Translations under genes and position numbers: made by a program
Part shown: positions 45,378-53,181 of the stretch, in pieces
Layout: the number at the start of each line of letters is the position of its first letter
How positions within the stretch are numbered: the stretch's first letter is position 1
Source of the DNA: JAAGZL01 sp050291365
GTDB lineage: Bacteria > Pseudomonadota > Gammaproteobacteria > Chromatiales > Chromatiaceae
Length of the DNA: 64,000 nucleotides
Assembly: GCA_050291365.1 (NCBI GenBank)
Contig: JBNKJS010000024.1
Coordinates: 1 to 64,000 of the forward strand
Reading direction: 5' to 3'
Notes under the pieces: generated by a model
Database searches by the model: none
What the model was told of the DNA's origin: nothing
The model's input: only the letters and a program-made list of their open reading frames with translations

Positions 45378-45409
45378 GTAACATGGACACCCACCTATAA
45401 ACCCTGGCC
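45378..45409 (+). repeat. Island punctuation repeat, copy 4
   Basis: GTAACATGGACACCCACCTA runs on into TAAACCCTGGCCA, which pairs with copy 2. It is followed by a short open stretch (AKTGFYETYGDQLNDQH) that ends before mtgA and that I do not recognise. Confidence 0.6.
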
Positions 45410-45598
45410 AAGACAGGTTTCTACGAAACCTATGGTGACCAGCTGAATGACCAGCATGCCTTCGGAAGTCTGGTTGATGTGAAATCTAAGGGCTTTTGAA
45501 GGCAATTTGAAACTTGCTCCAAATCATTCTAGTCGTTTTATTAGGTCACGCTGGAAGATATACTCATCCATTGTTTGAATTTTAGAACTGAAAACCCA

Positions 45599-45657
45599 CT
45601 GTATCATCAATGAGGTTGGTGTTTTCTCGATATTTGTTTACCACATCTAGGGCAGAT
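45599..45657 (+). pseudogene. Diverged fragment of the guaA 3' end (copy 2)
   Basis: GTATCATCAATGAGGT at 45601-45616 is identical to guaA 31231-31246. TCTCGA and then TTGTTTACCACATCT align with TCTCGA and TTGCTTACGACATCT of guaA. Translated it gives CIINEVGVFSIFVYHI against RIINEVKGISRVAYDI. It has the same orientation as guaA and lies 104 bp before mtgA, at the right edge of the island. The 430-bp gap here holds no gene. Confidence 0.75.
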
Positions 45658-45760
45658 GGTTTGCGACCATAGCGTGAGGTGAAAGGCAGTGAATAGTCAG
45701 AATAAAGGGTTTGGATATCTTGTCCATATTAAATGTTGTTGCTATCAGTGAAATATCGCT

Positions 45761-46501
45761 ATGGGGAGTGGCGTCCGTACCGACATCGCTGCGGTACACG
45801 TGAAACTTGCTATTAAGCGGCGGCTACGCCGCATCCTTTTTTGGCTGCTGCTCCTAGTGATCCTCTGGCAGGGTTGGTATTTCGGTTGGGTGCTGTGGTG
45901 GCGCTATTCTGATCCAGACATGACCTCGTTCATGCAGCATAGGCTAGAGGCAATGCAGGAGAAGAGTCCTAAGGCCTCGCTTAAGCACAAATGGGTCCCA
46001 TATAAACGCATCTCTACTCATCTCAAGCGGGCCGTGGTTGCGGCCGAAGATGATAAGTTCGTCGATCATGTAGGCTTCGACTGGGAGGGCATGCAGAAGG
46101 CGCTGGAGAAGAATTATCGTCGTGGCAAGGTAGTTGCCGGTGGTTCTACCATCTCCCAGCAACTGGCCAAGAACCTGTTTCTCTCCGGCGCCAAGACGCC
46201 GTGGCGCAAGATACAGGAGGCGATTATTACGGTCTGGCTGGAGTTGCTCTGGGACAAGCGCCGTATCCTGGAGGTTTATCTCAACTCGGTAGAGTGGGGC
46301 AATGGCATTTTCGGCGCTGAGGCGGCGGCAAGGCGCTATTACAAGACCAGTGCCCGCAGTTTGTCAGCACAACAGGCGGCACGCCTAGCCGTCATACTGC
46401 CGGCACCACGCCGTTACGGACGAAATCCTTATTCCGCCTACATTAATAAGCACACCCGGCTGATCATTGAGCGCATGCGCTATTCCGAGGTACCAAGGTA
46501 G
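45761..46501 (+). CDS. mtgA: Monofunctional biosynthetic peptidoglycan transglycosylase
   Basis: This 246-residue protein has one N-terminal transmembrane helix (RRILFWLLLLVILW, about 24-40) and a periplasmic GT51 domain. The catalytic glutamate is in AVVAAEDDKFVDHVGFDW, and GGSTISQQLAKNLFLSG, KIQEAIITVWLE and EVYLNSVEWGNGIFGAEAA follow. It polymerises lipid II into glycan strands. A degenerate second copy lies at 33.7 kb. The ancestral order was probably guaA-mtgA-tadA, with the island inserted between the first two. The ribosome site is weak. Confidence 0.95.
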   Translation: MGSGVRTDIAAVHVKLAIKRRLRRILFWLLLLVILWQGWYFGWVLWWRYSDPDMTSFMQHRLEAMQEKSPKASLKHKWVPYKRISTHLKRAVVAAEDDKFVDHVGFDWEGMQKALEKNYRRGKVVAGGSTISQQLAKNLFLSGAKTPWRKIQEAIITVWLELLWDKRRILEVYLNSVEWGNGIFGAEAAARRYYKTSARSLSAQQAARLAVILPAPRRYGRNPYSAYINKHTRLIIERMRYSEVPR

Positions 46502-46584
46502 TGTCCTGTACTGCTGGTCGATCATGGCGCTCAGTTGTGCAACTAAGAGTGGAAGAGATGATGGACAACAGATAGAGTCGCCAT

Positions 46585-47088
46585 ATGGATAATCAAAACG
46601 ATGACCAACAGCAGGCTGATCCAAATGATCTGAAATGGATGCAACATGCCCTGGGACTTGCCCAAAAGGCCGAGGAAGAGGGCGAGGTGCCGGTGGGTGC
46701 AGTGATAGTCAGGGACGATGAGATTATTGGAGAAGGGTGGAATAGACCCATAGGAACCAATGATCCTACAGCCCATGCTGAGATAATTGCCTTGCGCGAT
46801 GCCGGTATGCATCAGCAGAACTATCGGTTGCCGGATAGTACTTTATTCGTAACCTTGGAGCCATGCCCTATGTGTGCCAGTGCCATCATACATGCTCGAG
46901 TTGGGCGGGTGGTGTTTGGAGCCTATGATCCCAAAGGCGGTGCAGCCGGTAGTGTGTTTAATCTGTTGCCGCCGGATAATCGATTCAATCACCGCTTGGA
47001 GTGCGTCGGTGGGCTGCTGGAGCAAGAGTGTGGAGATATCCTGCGTATTTTTTTTCAGCGGCGTAGAAACACCACGACATTAGACTAG
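46585..47088 (+). CDS. tadA: tRNA adenosine(34) deaminase
   Basis: This 167-residue protein converts A34 to inosine in tRNA-Arg(ACG). It has the zinc motifs HAEIIALRDA (about 72-81) and EPCPMCASA (about 95-103), with VPVGAVIV at the start of the deaminase fold. A Gln/Asp-rich N-terminal tail is extra. It converges on mltF, stop to stop with one base between. Confidence 0.96.
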   Translation: MDNQNDDQQQADPNDLKWMQHALGLAQKAEEEGEVPVGAVIVRDDEIIGEGWNRPIGTNDPTAHAEIIALRDAGMHQQNYRLPDSTLFVTLEPCPMCASAIIHARVGRVVFGAYDPKGGAAGSVFNLLPPDNRFNHRLECVGGLLEQECGDILRIFFQRRRNTTTLD

Positions 47089-47089
47089 G

Positions 47090-48496
47090 CTATAGTGCAG
47101 AAGAGGATGAAGGAGACAATGGCGGAGGTTGCTGCTCCTTATCTGCCTTTTCTGACTTTTGTTGAGTGAGCCAGGTTAGAAGATTGTAATAGGTACGGAT
47201 GTTTTCCACGTAGGTTACAGGTTCACGTCCTCTGGCATAGCCATGTTTAGTCTCCTTGTAGTATTTCTCCTGACTTAGCAGAGGAAGATAGGTTTGCACA
47301 TCATTCCATGAGTCTGGATCGCCTCCATGTCTTTGGGTGATGATGCGTGCATCTTCTAAATGACCCATGCCCACGTTATACGCGGCTAGGGACATCCACA
47401 GCCGGTTTTTGCCTTTGATTCTTTTTGGAAGTCTTTTTTCAATATTCCGCAGGTATCTGGCACCGCCAAAAATGCTTTGCTTAGGGTCTACGCGGTTTTC
47501 GATATTCAGCCCTCTGGCAGTATTGCTGGTGAGCATCATGATTCCGCGTACCCCGGTGGGGGAGATGGCATCCCGGTCCCAGTGTGACTCCTGATAGGCG
47601 GCTGCCGCTATCAGTTTCCAATCAAAGTTGTTGTCTTTAGCAGCTTGTTTAAAATAATTAATATATTTGGGTAGTCGTAGCTCTGTATGAAATTTGAAGG
47701 TGTTGGTACCAACGAACCCTATATTTACCGTCTTGCCGTAATAACGCTCCATTAAGCGATCAAGTTTCCCAGTAAGTTTCATGCGATGGAAAAACTCCCA
47801 GGCCGCATCATACAGACTTGAGTCTTCGGAGTGGGGGAAAGCCCAGGCTAGCTCTTCCGGTTCAGTAAGGTCAAACGCAACAGCAAGCTCGGGATAGAAG
47901 CGTTGGTTCACCAGGACCTCATTGGAGTCAGCAATGGTGTAATCAAGGATTCCCTCCCAAACCAGATTGATCAGCTCTTCGCTTCCAAGTTCACTATTAG
48001 CAATCCAATCCAGATCAGGGATATTCTGCTTGTGTCGTAGTAACTCCTCTTCATGACTGCTGCCTGCAACTACTTCAAACAGACTGCCGACAGTATCTTT
48101 AAGGTTCCTGGGTTTGTTATTACCCATTTTATATATAAGCTGCTGGGTAATGGTGTGATAAGGGGAACCGAACCGGACCATAGTTTTACGATTGGGGGTA
48201 ATAGTTAGCCCTGCGGCTGCAATGTGTGCCTCACCATTAACCAACATAGGGAGGGTGTCACTGAACTGTTTCGGTACGATGAATTTGACCTTTACCCCAA
48301 GCTCATCGGCAAACATCTTGACCATATCATACTCAAAACCGGTCAGCCCATCTCTACCCTCGTAATAGGTGGTGGCACTGTTTCTGGTGAGAACCACCAG
48401 TTCACCCTTTTGCTTGATCTGCTCCAGAATAGGAGGAGGGAAGCTGCAACTAGCAACCAAAAAAAGCAAGAAGATAGATAAGAAGTAGTAGCGCAT
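47090..48496 (-). CDS. mltF: Membrane-bound lytic murein transglycosylase F
   Basis: This 468-residue lipoprotein has the lipobox FLVASCS (about 13-19), an SBP_bac_3-like regulatory domain (KGELVVLTRNSATTYYEG to about 265) and a C-terminal SLT lysozyme-like domain. The catalytic glutamate is in AYQESHWDRDAISPTGVRG and GGARYLRN follows. It cleaves peptidoglycan with formation of 1,6-anhydro ends. The Pro/Ser-rich tail (QQPPPLSPSSSS) is a low-complexity extension. tadA-mltF is the usual gammaproteobacterial order. Confidence 0.95.
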   Translation of the reverse strand: MRYYFLSIFLLFLVASCSFPPPILEQIKQKGELVVLTRNSATTYYEGRDGLTGFEYDMVKMFADELGVKVKFIVPKQFSDTLPMLVNGEAHIAAAGLTITPNRKTMVRFGSPYHTITQQLIYKMGNNKPRNLKDTVGSLFEVVAGSSHEEELLRHKQNIPDLDWIANSELGSEELINLVWEGILDYTIADSNEVLVNQRFYPELAVAFDLTEPEELAWAFPHSEDSSLYDAAWEFFHRMKLTGKLDRLMERYYGKTVNIGFVGTNTFKFHTELRLPKYINYFKQAAKDNNFDWKLIAAAAYQESHWDRDAISPTGVRGIMMLTSNTARGLNIENRVDPKQSIFGGARYLRNIEKRLPKRIKGKNRLWMSLAAYNVGMGHLEDARIITQRHGGDPDSWNDVQTYLPLLSQEKYYKETKHGYARGREPVTYVENIRTYYNLLTWLTQQKSEKADKEQQPPPLSPSSSSAL

Positions 48497-48620
48497 ACAG
48501 ACGAACTTGACCCCCGCAGTATTTTATACTTAGTCAATGTTTCATTTTTGTGTAGAATTGTAGATGATTCTAACTGACCACAGCCCATAGGGACAGGTCG
48601 ACTTTTTGGGCCAATAGTAC

Positions 48621-48746
<126 letters not shown>

Positions 48747-48786
48747 GAGGTGTAGGGTGGGTGAGAAACCACGTTGGGTTCGACCA

Positions 48787-48946
48787 GCCAGCATGGAATG
48801 CTGGCGCAGGACGACGTCGTGCAGCGACGTCGCCCCGCAGGGGTGAGCCGCATAGCGGTGTATCACAAGCGCCAGAGGCGCGCAGCACGAGCCACAGAGT
48901 GGCGAGAGGGCCGTAGGCCCGGTAATCCCACCCTCTCCGCCAAACA
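48787..48946. repeat. Array of seven tiny hairpins ending in a copy of the tRNA-Ser 3' end
   Basis: From 48787 to 48920 seven perfect stems follow each other, most closed by a 3-base loop: GCCAGCAT-GGA-ATGCTGGC, CGACGTCG-TGCAG-CGACGTCG, CCCC-GCA-GGGG, CCGC-ATA-GCGG, GCGCC-AGA-GGCGC, GCCAC-AGA-GTGGC and GGGCC-GTA-GGCCC. The string AATCCCACCCTCTCCGCCAA (48924-48943) then repeats the end of tRNA-Ser (48693-48712). A related copy is at 52563-52662. ORFs on either strand are artefacts of the repeats. The function is unknown; it looks like a mobile or structural element attached to the tRNA end. Confidence 0.75.
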
Positions 48947-48991
48947 GTACGATATGCCACATTGCGTTATTCAATTAGAACGCAAATCCGC

Positions 48992-49612
48992 CTAACATGA
49001 CTCCTGTATGGAAAAGGTGCCCGAATAACCAAAGGTCTCCCCAAACAGTGGGTGGACCATGGTGAAGTCTATATAGAACTCTTTTTTCGAGACGGCACGT
49101 TCAATTATTTGCGCATCGCCCAGGATAGCCCAGGTGGGTATGGGTAGCTGTGCCACCCAGCTGTCCCAGACGTAGCCGACACTGGTGAACACCATGGCTC
49201 CATCCTCGACCGACATGCGCATGCGGATTCCCAGGCCATATTTCACATATTCGATAATCTCATCACCACCGGCGTACTCCATCCTGGATCTGAATTCAGC
49301 CAGGGGCCTGCCGGGAAATTGCAGGGTGCGGTGCCAGAACATCGCTTTGGAGTTATCTTCTTTTGTCCAGTTCCTGACTTCGGTTGCTATATCCCGACCC
49401 TGGTAGGGGACCAGTGCGCCAAAGATACGTCCCGGCAGTAGAAAGAGCTTGGCGATGTTGGAATGGAAGACCCGGTCCATGGTCCCGTGAATGGTCATGT
49501 CCGCTGGTGTTCCCGGGGCCATCGCGTAGTGCCGTTTCACGATGTCGTCGAGATCGTCCCACTGTGCGCCCAGTGCCTGTTGCATGATGGATATAGGTTG
49601 TTCTTGTTGCAT
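48992..49612 (-). CDS. DUF4166 family protein
   Basis: About 206 residues from ATG 49612 (MQQEQPISIMQQALG) behind GGGAG. A 7-residue longer reading starts upstream of that site and is rejected. The family is soluble and uncharacterised, with GTMDRVFHSNIAKLFLLPGRIFGALVPYQG and a C-terminal HPLFGETFGYSGTF. It is the last gene of a four-gene operon with DUF2269, an epimerase-DoxX fusion and a small membrane protein. The family is often next to such genes, hinting at membrane-lipid or redox-related work; no reaction is known. Confidence 0.8.
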   Translation of the reverse strand: MQQEQPISIMQQALGAQWDDLDDIVKRHYAMAPGTPADMTIHGTMDRVFHSNIAKLFLLPGRIFGALVPYQGRDIATEVRNWTKEDNSKAMFWHRTLQFPGRPLAEFRSRMEYAGGDEIIEYVKYGLGIRMRMSVEDGAMVFTSVGYVWDSWVAQLPIPTWAILGDAQIIERAVSKKEFYIDFTMVHPLFGETFGYSGTFSIQESC

Positions 49613-49622
49613 GAAAATCTCC

Positions 49623-50096
49623 CTATAGAACAATAGCTGGTTTGAAGACCATCAGAAAGTAGATGATGACCATGGAGATGAAGGCGGGAACCCCGAGCCA
49701 GAACCATATCCTCGCATAGCGGTGATAGCGTTCATCCAGGTTCGTTTTCTCTGTTACAGCCTCAGTGGCGAGGTCGCGCATGCGTATCTGCAGCCAGACA
49801 ACGGGAAGCCAACATCCACCCGCGATGATATAGAGCACGACTGTGATCACGATCCATGGTTGATCAAGGGGAAAACCCAGGAGATGGACCAGCCAGAGGC
49901 CGGTGACTGGCTGGATGATTACCGTCGGTGTGGTGAATAGCCAGTCGGCGATTACCACGGTTCTGTTGGTCTTGGCCATGGCTGGAAGATCACCGCCCCG
50001 GTCCGCCATCCATTTGTAAAAGGCGCTTCCAAGACCGGTGCCAAACAGCAGGGTGGAACTCAGGATATGGATAAGTTTTACCAATGGGTATTCCAT
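49623..50096 (-). CDS. DUF2269 family integral membrane protein
   Basis: This 157-residue protein has four hydrophobic helices. The conserved opening KLIHILSSTLLFGTGLGSAFY has a histidine in helix 1, followed by TTPTVIIQPVTGLWLV. The family is of unknown function; conserved His residues suggest cofactor or metal binding. The start overlaps the stop of the upstream epimerase fusion (TAATG), so it is translationally coupled. Confidence 0.82.
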   Translation of the reverse strand: MEYPLVKLIHILSSTLLFGTGLGSAFYKWMADRGGDLPAMAKTNRTVVIADWLFTTPTVIIQPVTGLWLVHLLGFPLDQPWIVITVVLYIIAGGCWLPVVWLQIRMRDLATEAVTEKTNLDERYHRYARIWFWLGVPAFISMVIIYFLMVFKPAIVL

Positions 50097-51382
50097 TATC
50101 TTCTCCTTTCCAACACGATCATGATCAGGGTGGCGACAACCAGTGGCAGGTTCTTACTCATGGAACCGAATGGATGGGCCCAATGCTCCGGCAGCCACAG
50201 GGTGATGATGACGCTATACAGCAGGATAATGCCGATCTGTATCGAGGCTACCAGACGAAGCCGGTAAGAGCGCAGTGTGGCAATACCAAGCAGCAGGTCG
50301 GTGGCTGCGGCGCCATATAGCATGATGGGTTGCCAGATACCTTCGATACCCGCACGAGCCAACATGGCGTAGCTCTGCTCAACGGGAAAGATGAAGGCCG
50401 AAACAATCCCGGTGAACAGCCACACAAAGGCGATGGAGAGGCGTAGAGCAGGGGCGAGGAAATAGAGCCCGGCGTGCCAACGATCCGCTTGCTGTGCGGG
50501 TCTGTTCTTTAATGCCTTTTCGATAGTTTGCGGCTTAAAGCCAAACCGGGTAACAAAGGGTTCGACATCGGCCGTATTGCCGTTGCGCAGCATCTGCACT
50601 GCCTCCTCTGTTATCGGGGTCCGTCCCAGCAGACCGGCCCAGCGAGCGCAATACAGGGCCAGACGGTAGGGCACAGAGAGGAAGCGGGCTCGGCCATGTC
50701 CCAGCCAGTGGCGCAATTTGCTGTATAGGGCCTTCATCGTGATCGGTTCGGGTCCGACCATATCAATATCTGCCTGCAGTGGTGATGGTGAATTCACCAG
50801 TTGCATAATCGCCTTAATCATGTCGTCGATATGGATGGGCTGTATCTGTTGGTCACCACTGTCGATCAGGGGTATAACAGGTAGGGCGGCGAAGGCTCTG
50901 AACATTGCCATGCTTTTGGCACCTGGGCCATATACTATTGAGGGCATAAGGATGGCCCAGTCGAGGTTCCGTTCCCTCAGATACCGATCCGCCGCACGTT
51001 TGCTGGTGTGGTAGTGGCTGAAGGCGTTCTCATCGGCCCCGAGCGCGGAGATCTGAATGACCCGTTTTACTCCTGCTGATTCACAGGCCTGGAACAGGGC
51101 AGTAGGCGCCTGGGTGTGCAGGGCGTCGAATGTCTGACCACGGCCTTCATGGATAATGCCGACGGCGTTAATGACCAGGTCTACATCCTGTAGTCGTGGT
51201 ATCCAGTCGGTTGCCCTGTGGTCGGTGGTGAAATCAGACTTTATAGCGGTTATGTCAGGCCACTGTCTCAGAAGCTGTTCAGGATGGCGTACACAGGACA
51301 TAACCTCATGTCCCGCTTCTGACATCGACTGGACCAGATGGCTACCGATGAAGCCGCTTGCTCCGGTGATTAGGATGCGCAT
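50096..51382 (-). CDS. NAD(P)-dependent epimerase/SDR fused to a DoxX-like membrane domain
   Basis: This 428-residue protein has an N-terminal Rossmann fold (ITGASGFIGSHL), the SDR active-site pair YHTSK (YxxxK), and a soluble domain to about residue 295. About four transmembrane helices of DoxX-like type follow (from LYFLAPALRLSIAFVWLF). This fusion is known in the atypical SDR group next to DUF4166 genes. It probably acts on a hydrophobic substrate at the inner membrane; the substrate is unknown. It overlaps both neighbours by single bases (TAATG), so the operon is tight. Confidence 0.85.
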   Translation of the reverse strand: MRILITGASGFIGSHLVQSMSEAGHEVMSCVRHPEQLLRQWPDITAIKSDFTTDHRATDWIPRLQDVDLVINAVGIIHEGRGQTFDALHTQAPTALFQACESAGVKRVIQISALGADENAFSHYHTSKRAADRYLRERNLDWAILMPSIVYGPGAKSMAMFRAFAALPVIPLIDSGDQQIQPIHIDDMIKAIMQLVNSPSPLQADIDMVGPEPITMKALYSKLRHWLGHGRARFLSVPYRLALYCARWAGLLGRTPITEEAVQMLRNGNTADVEPFVTRFGFKPQTIEKALKNRPAQQADRWHAGLYFLAPALRLSIAFVWLFTGIVSAFIFPVEQSYAMLARAGIEGIWQPIMLYGAAATDLLLGIATLRSYRLRLVASIQIGIILLYSVIITLWLPEHWAHPFGSMSKNLPLVVATLIMIVLERRR

Positions 51383-51750
51383 TACTCTGCACCCTGTATG
51401 ATCTGGTGAGTTACGTGGTTGTCTGGCGAACTAATGGATTTCCAGATTACCTTTCCAATAATGCTCAGGGCGATGAAGTCCCCCAGTAGTGTTCTAAATA
51501 GTGCCTGTTGCAGCTCATGGGCCAAATTGAGATGAATGGCCGTTGCTGTGGGGACGAAGTAGACGACGATCAGAAGGGGAGATATAACCAGCATCAACTG
51601 GGTAAACATGACCCAGAAGCCAGCCCTCTTTTCCGTACCGCATGTCTCTGTCAGCACATCCAGTAGAAGAGGTCGTAGCAGCCATATTAAGGCGAAACTG
51701 ATACCGAGACTGAGCATTACTTCAAAAACAAAGAGCAAAAGCGTATCCAT
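51382..51750 (-). CDS. Small integral membrane protein, first gene of a GbsR-linked operon
   Basis: This 122-residue protein has three hydrophobic helices (VMLSLGISFALIWLL, MFTQLMLVISPLLIVVYFV and a third near LLGDFIALSIIGKVIW). I do not recognise the family. It starts 27 bases after a palindromic operator at 51778-51803, and its stop overlaps the next gene. It leads the operon of membrane protein, epimerase-DoxX, DUF2269 and DUF4166. Confidence 0.75.
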   Translation of the reverse strand: MDTLLLFVFEVMLSLGISFALIWLLRPLLLDVLTETCGTEKRAGFWVMFTQLMLVISPLLIVVYFVPTATAIHLNLAHELQQALFRTLLGDFIALSIIGKVIWKSISSPDNHVTHQIIQGAE

Positions 51751-51777
51751 TGTTATTACCTCTCTACTTGTGTTTCG

Positions 51778-51803
51778 TTAATTTCTGTAAATACAGAAAT
51801 TAA
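51778..51803. promoter_or_regulatory. Palindromic operator upstream of the membrane operon
   Basis: TTTCTGT-AAAT-ACAGAAA (51782-51799), extended outward by AA/TT and TT/AA, is a near-perfect 26-bp palindrome in the 67-bp gap between the regulator stop and the operon start. The core TTTCTGT-N4-ACAGAAA recurs in front of the regulator gene (52364-52381). I infer that the GbsR/MarR protein binds both. Confidence 0.8.
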
Positions 51804-51817
51804 CTGGTAAAAAAAGG

Positions 51818-52345
51818 CTATCTGCCTCCAAGAAAACCCTGCACTTTGGCGCCTAGTTTGATTAGTTTCAGCAGAGTGGCTTTCGGCAAGACCTTGATCT
51901 GTTCATGCCAGGTGTCCAGGGTCTCCATGAATCCCAGCACATCCTTCATGCGTTTTTTTACTTCAGATGGTGTCTGCTTGTCCTCATCACACTCTAGTAC
52001 ACACTCACGAAGTACCGATATGGTGGGGTCGAGCTCCCGCTGCTTGCGCCCCTCCATGATGGTGTAGAAAAGCTCCCACGGGTCTTTCATGGTTTCGAAG
52101 TGATCCCTTCGATCCCCCAGAAGGTGCACTACCTTGACTAACTTCCAGGCCTGAAGCTCTTTGATGCTGGTGCTGACGTTGGAACGCGCCACCCCCAGGG
52201 TCTCTGTGATCTCCTCGGCATTCATGGGATAAGATGAGAGGTAGAGCAGGGCATGGATCTGTGCCACCGTGCGGTTCACACCCCAGCGGGTGCCCATTTC
52301 GCCCCAATGCAGTATGTATTTCTCCATGACCGGTGTTAGCTTCAT
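51818..52345 (-). CDS. GbsR/MarR-family transcriptional regulator
   Basis: This 175-residue protein has the winged-helix region RTVAQIHALLYLSSYPMNAEEITETLGVARSNVSTSIKELQAWKLV with the GDRRDHFE wing, typical of GbsR-type MarR relatives. A helical C-terminus (about 105-175) should dimerise. It has its own palindromic operator (TTTCTGT-N4-ACAGAAA at 52364-52381), and the same palindrome precedes the operon downstream. This is a simple autoregulated repressor circuit. The inducer is unknown; relatives respond to choline or osmotic/membrane signals. Confidence 0.87.
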   Translation of the reverse strand: MKLTPVMEKYILHWGEMGTRWGVNRTVAQIHALLYLSSYPMNAEEITETLGVARSNVSTSIKELQAWKLVKVVHLLGDRRDHFETMKDPWELFYTIMEGRKQRELDPTISVLRECVLECDEDKQTPSEVKKRMKDVLGFMETLDTWHEQIKVLPKATLLKLIKLGAKVQGFLGGR

Positions 52346-52363
52346 TTTGTACAGTTCCGTTTA

Positions 52364-52381
52364 TTTCTGTTATTACAGAAA
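52364..52381. promoter_or_regulatory. Palindromic operator in front of the GbsR-like regulator gene
   Basis: TTTCTGT-TATT-ACAGAAA lies 19 bases before the regulator start. It has the same arms and spacing as the operator at 51782-51799, with only the centre different. It probably mediates autorepression. Confidence 0.8.
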
Positions 52382-52562
52382 ATAGTGTAAGTATGGGTTG
52401 GTGTCAAGTTTTTTAGCTGAAATGTCACGCACAACAATGTGTGGGGTTTAGACGATCTGAGTATGTGGCTGTTATGGAATGAGAGTGGCCTGATTTCGAT
52501 GTATTGCAAATGCTCTATATTTTTTGGAGAGCAATTCTACGGCACAAAACCTAACTTCTATT

Positions 52563-52662
52563 GGGTGAACCGCAGAACGGCATGGTACAACTGCGGTAGG
52601 TGCGTAGCACAAGCCATACAGTGGCTAGGGGGCCGCAGGCCCCCTAATCCCACCATTTCCGC
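52563..52662. repeat. Tiny-hairpin array, second copy, ending in a tRNA-Ser-like 3' end
   Basis: It aligns with 48840-48939 over about 100 bases, from GGGTGANCCGCA to TAATCCCACC.T.TCCGC. It keeps the small stems while loops vary: CCG-CAGAA-CGG, GTGC-GTA-GCAC, GCCAT-ACA-GTGGC and GGGGGCC-GCA-GGCCCCC. The last stem is longer than in copy 1 but still pairs fully, so changes on the two sides match. No tRNA is next to this copy. It lies in a 625-bp gap without a gene. Confidence 0.7.
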
Positions 52663-52759
52663 TTATTTGCCCTATGCAGAGTGATGAAAATTCCTACACG
52701 TACTTAGGTAAAGTCCCATAGTAGAAAAGCTTGCTTCCAATTATATTTATACACAGGCA

Positions 52760-52901
52760 TTTGCTAGACATCATAAGGAATGTTTAACGAGGAAGCTTAA
52801 GGGAAGCGCACTGTGCCATGGAGGCGCGGCAGGGAGGCACCGCATGGATGCACGTACTAGATGAGGCCGATCACCACTTGTGGTGATCGGCCTTTGTTTT
52901 T
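52760..52901 (+). ncRNA. Candidate CsrA/RsmA-titrating small RNA
   Basis: A TATACA box at 52748-52753 is followed by about 140 bases with no ORF and a strong terminator. Six GGA motifs occur (52777, 52791, 52802, 52820, 52833, 52846). Three sit in or at small hairpin loops: GCTT-AAGGG-AAGC, GCC-ATGGA-GGC and GCA-TGGA-TGC. This is the design of RsmY/RsmZ/CsrB-type RNAs that sequester CsrA. I found no clear GacA box. A plain unknown RNA is the alternative. Confidence 0.45.
52864..52901 (+). terminator. Strong intrinsic terminator
   Basis: AGGCCGATCACCAC-TT-GTGGTGATCGGCCT followed by TTGTTTTT. The 14-bp stem is perfect. No coding gene lies upstream in this direction, which is the reason to suspect a small RNA gene. 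Confidence 0.93.
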
Positions 52902-52970
52902 GCTGATTACTCCAAAGGACTATAATCTTTAGATGTATTTATAACAACATATGTCGTTGGAGAAGAAGCT

Positions 52971-53171
52971 ATGCCTTATGTAAATATCAAGATTACCAAA
53001 GAGGGTGCTACAAAAGCACAAAAAGAGGAACTGATTGCAGGGGTTACCACTCTGCTGCAACAGGTATTAGGGAAAAACCCCAAAACCACATTTGTGGTGA
53101 TTGATGAGGTAGATACCGATAACTGGGGGATCGGCGGAGAGAGTGTGACCGAACTGAGAAAATCTGAATAG
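52971..53171 (+). CDS. 4-oxalocrotonate tautomerase family protein
   Basis: This 66-residue protein has the catalytic proline directly after the initiator methionine (MPYVNIKITKEG). The second signature is FVVIDEVDTDNWGIGGESV. These small enzymes act on keto-enol substrates as hexamers with Pro1 as the base. An ATG follows GGAGAAG. The physiological substrate is not clear; such genes often stand alone, as here. Confidence 0.9.
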   Translation: MPYVNIKITKEGATKAQKEELIAGVTTLLQQVLGKNPKTTFVVIDEVDTDNWGIGGESVTELRKSE

Positions 53172-53181
53172 TTTAGGTTTT

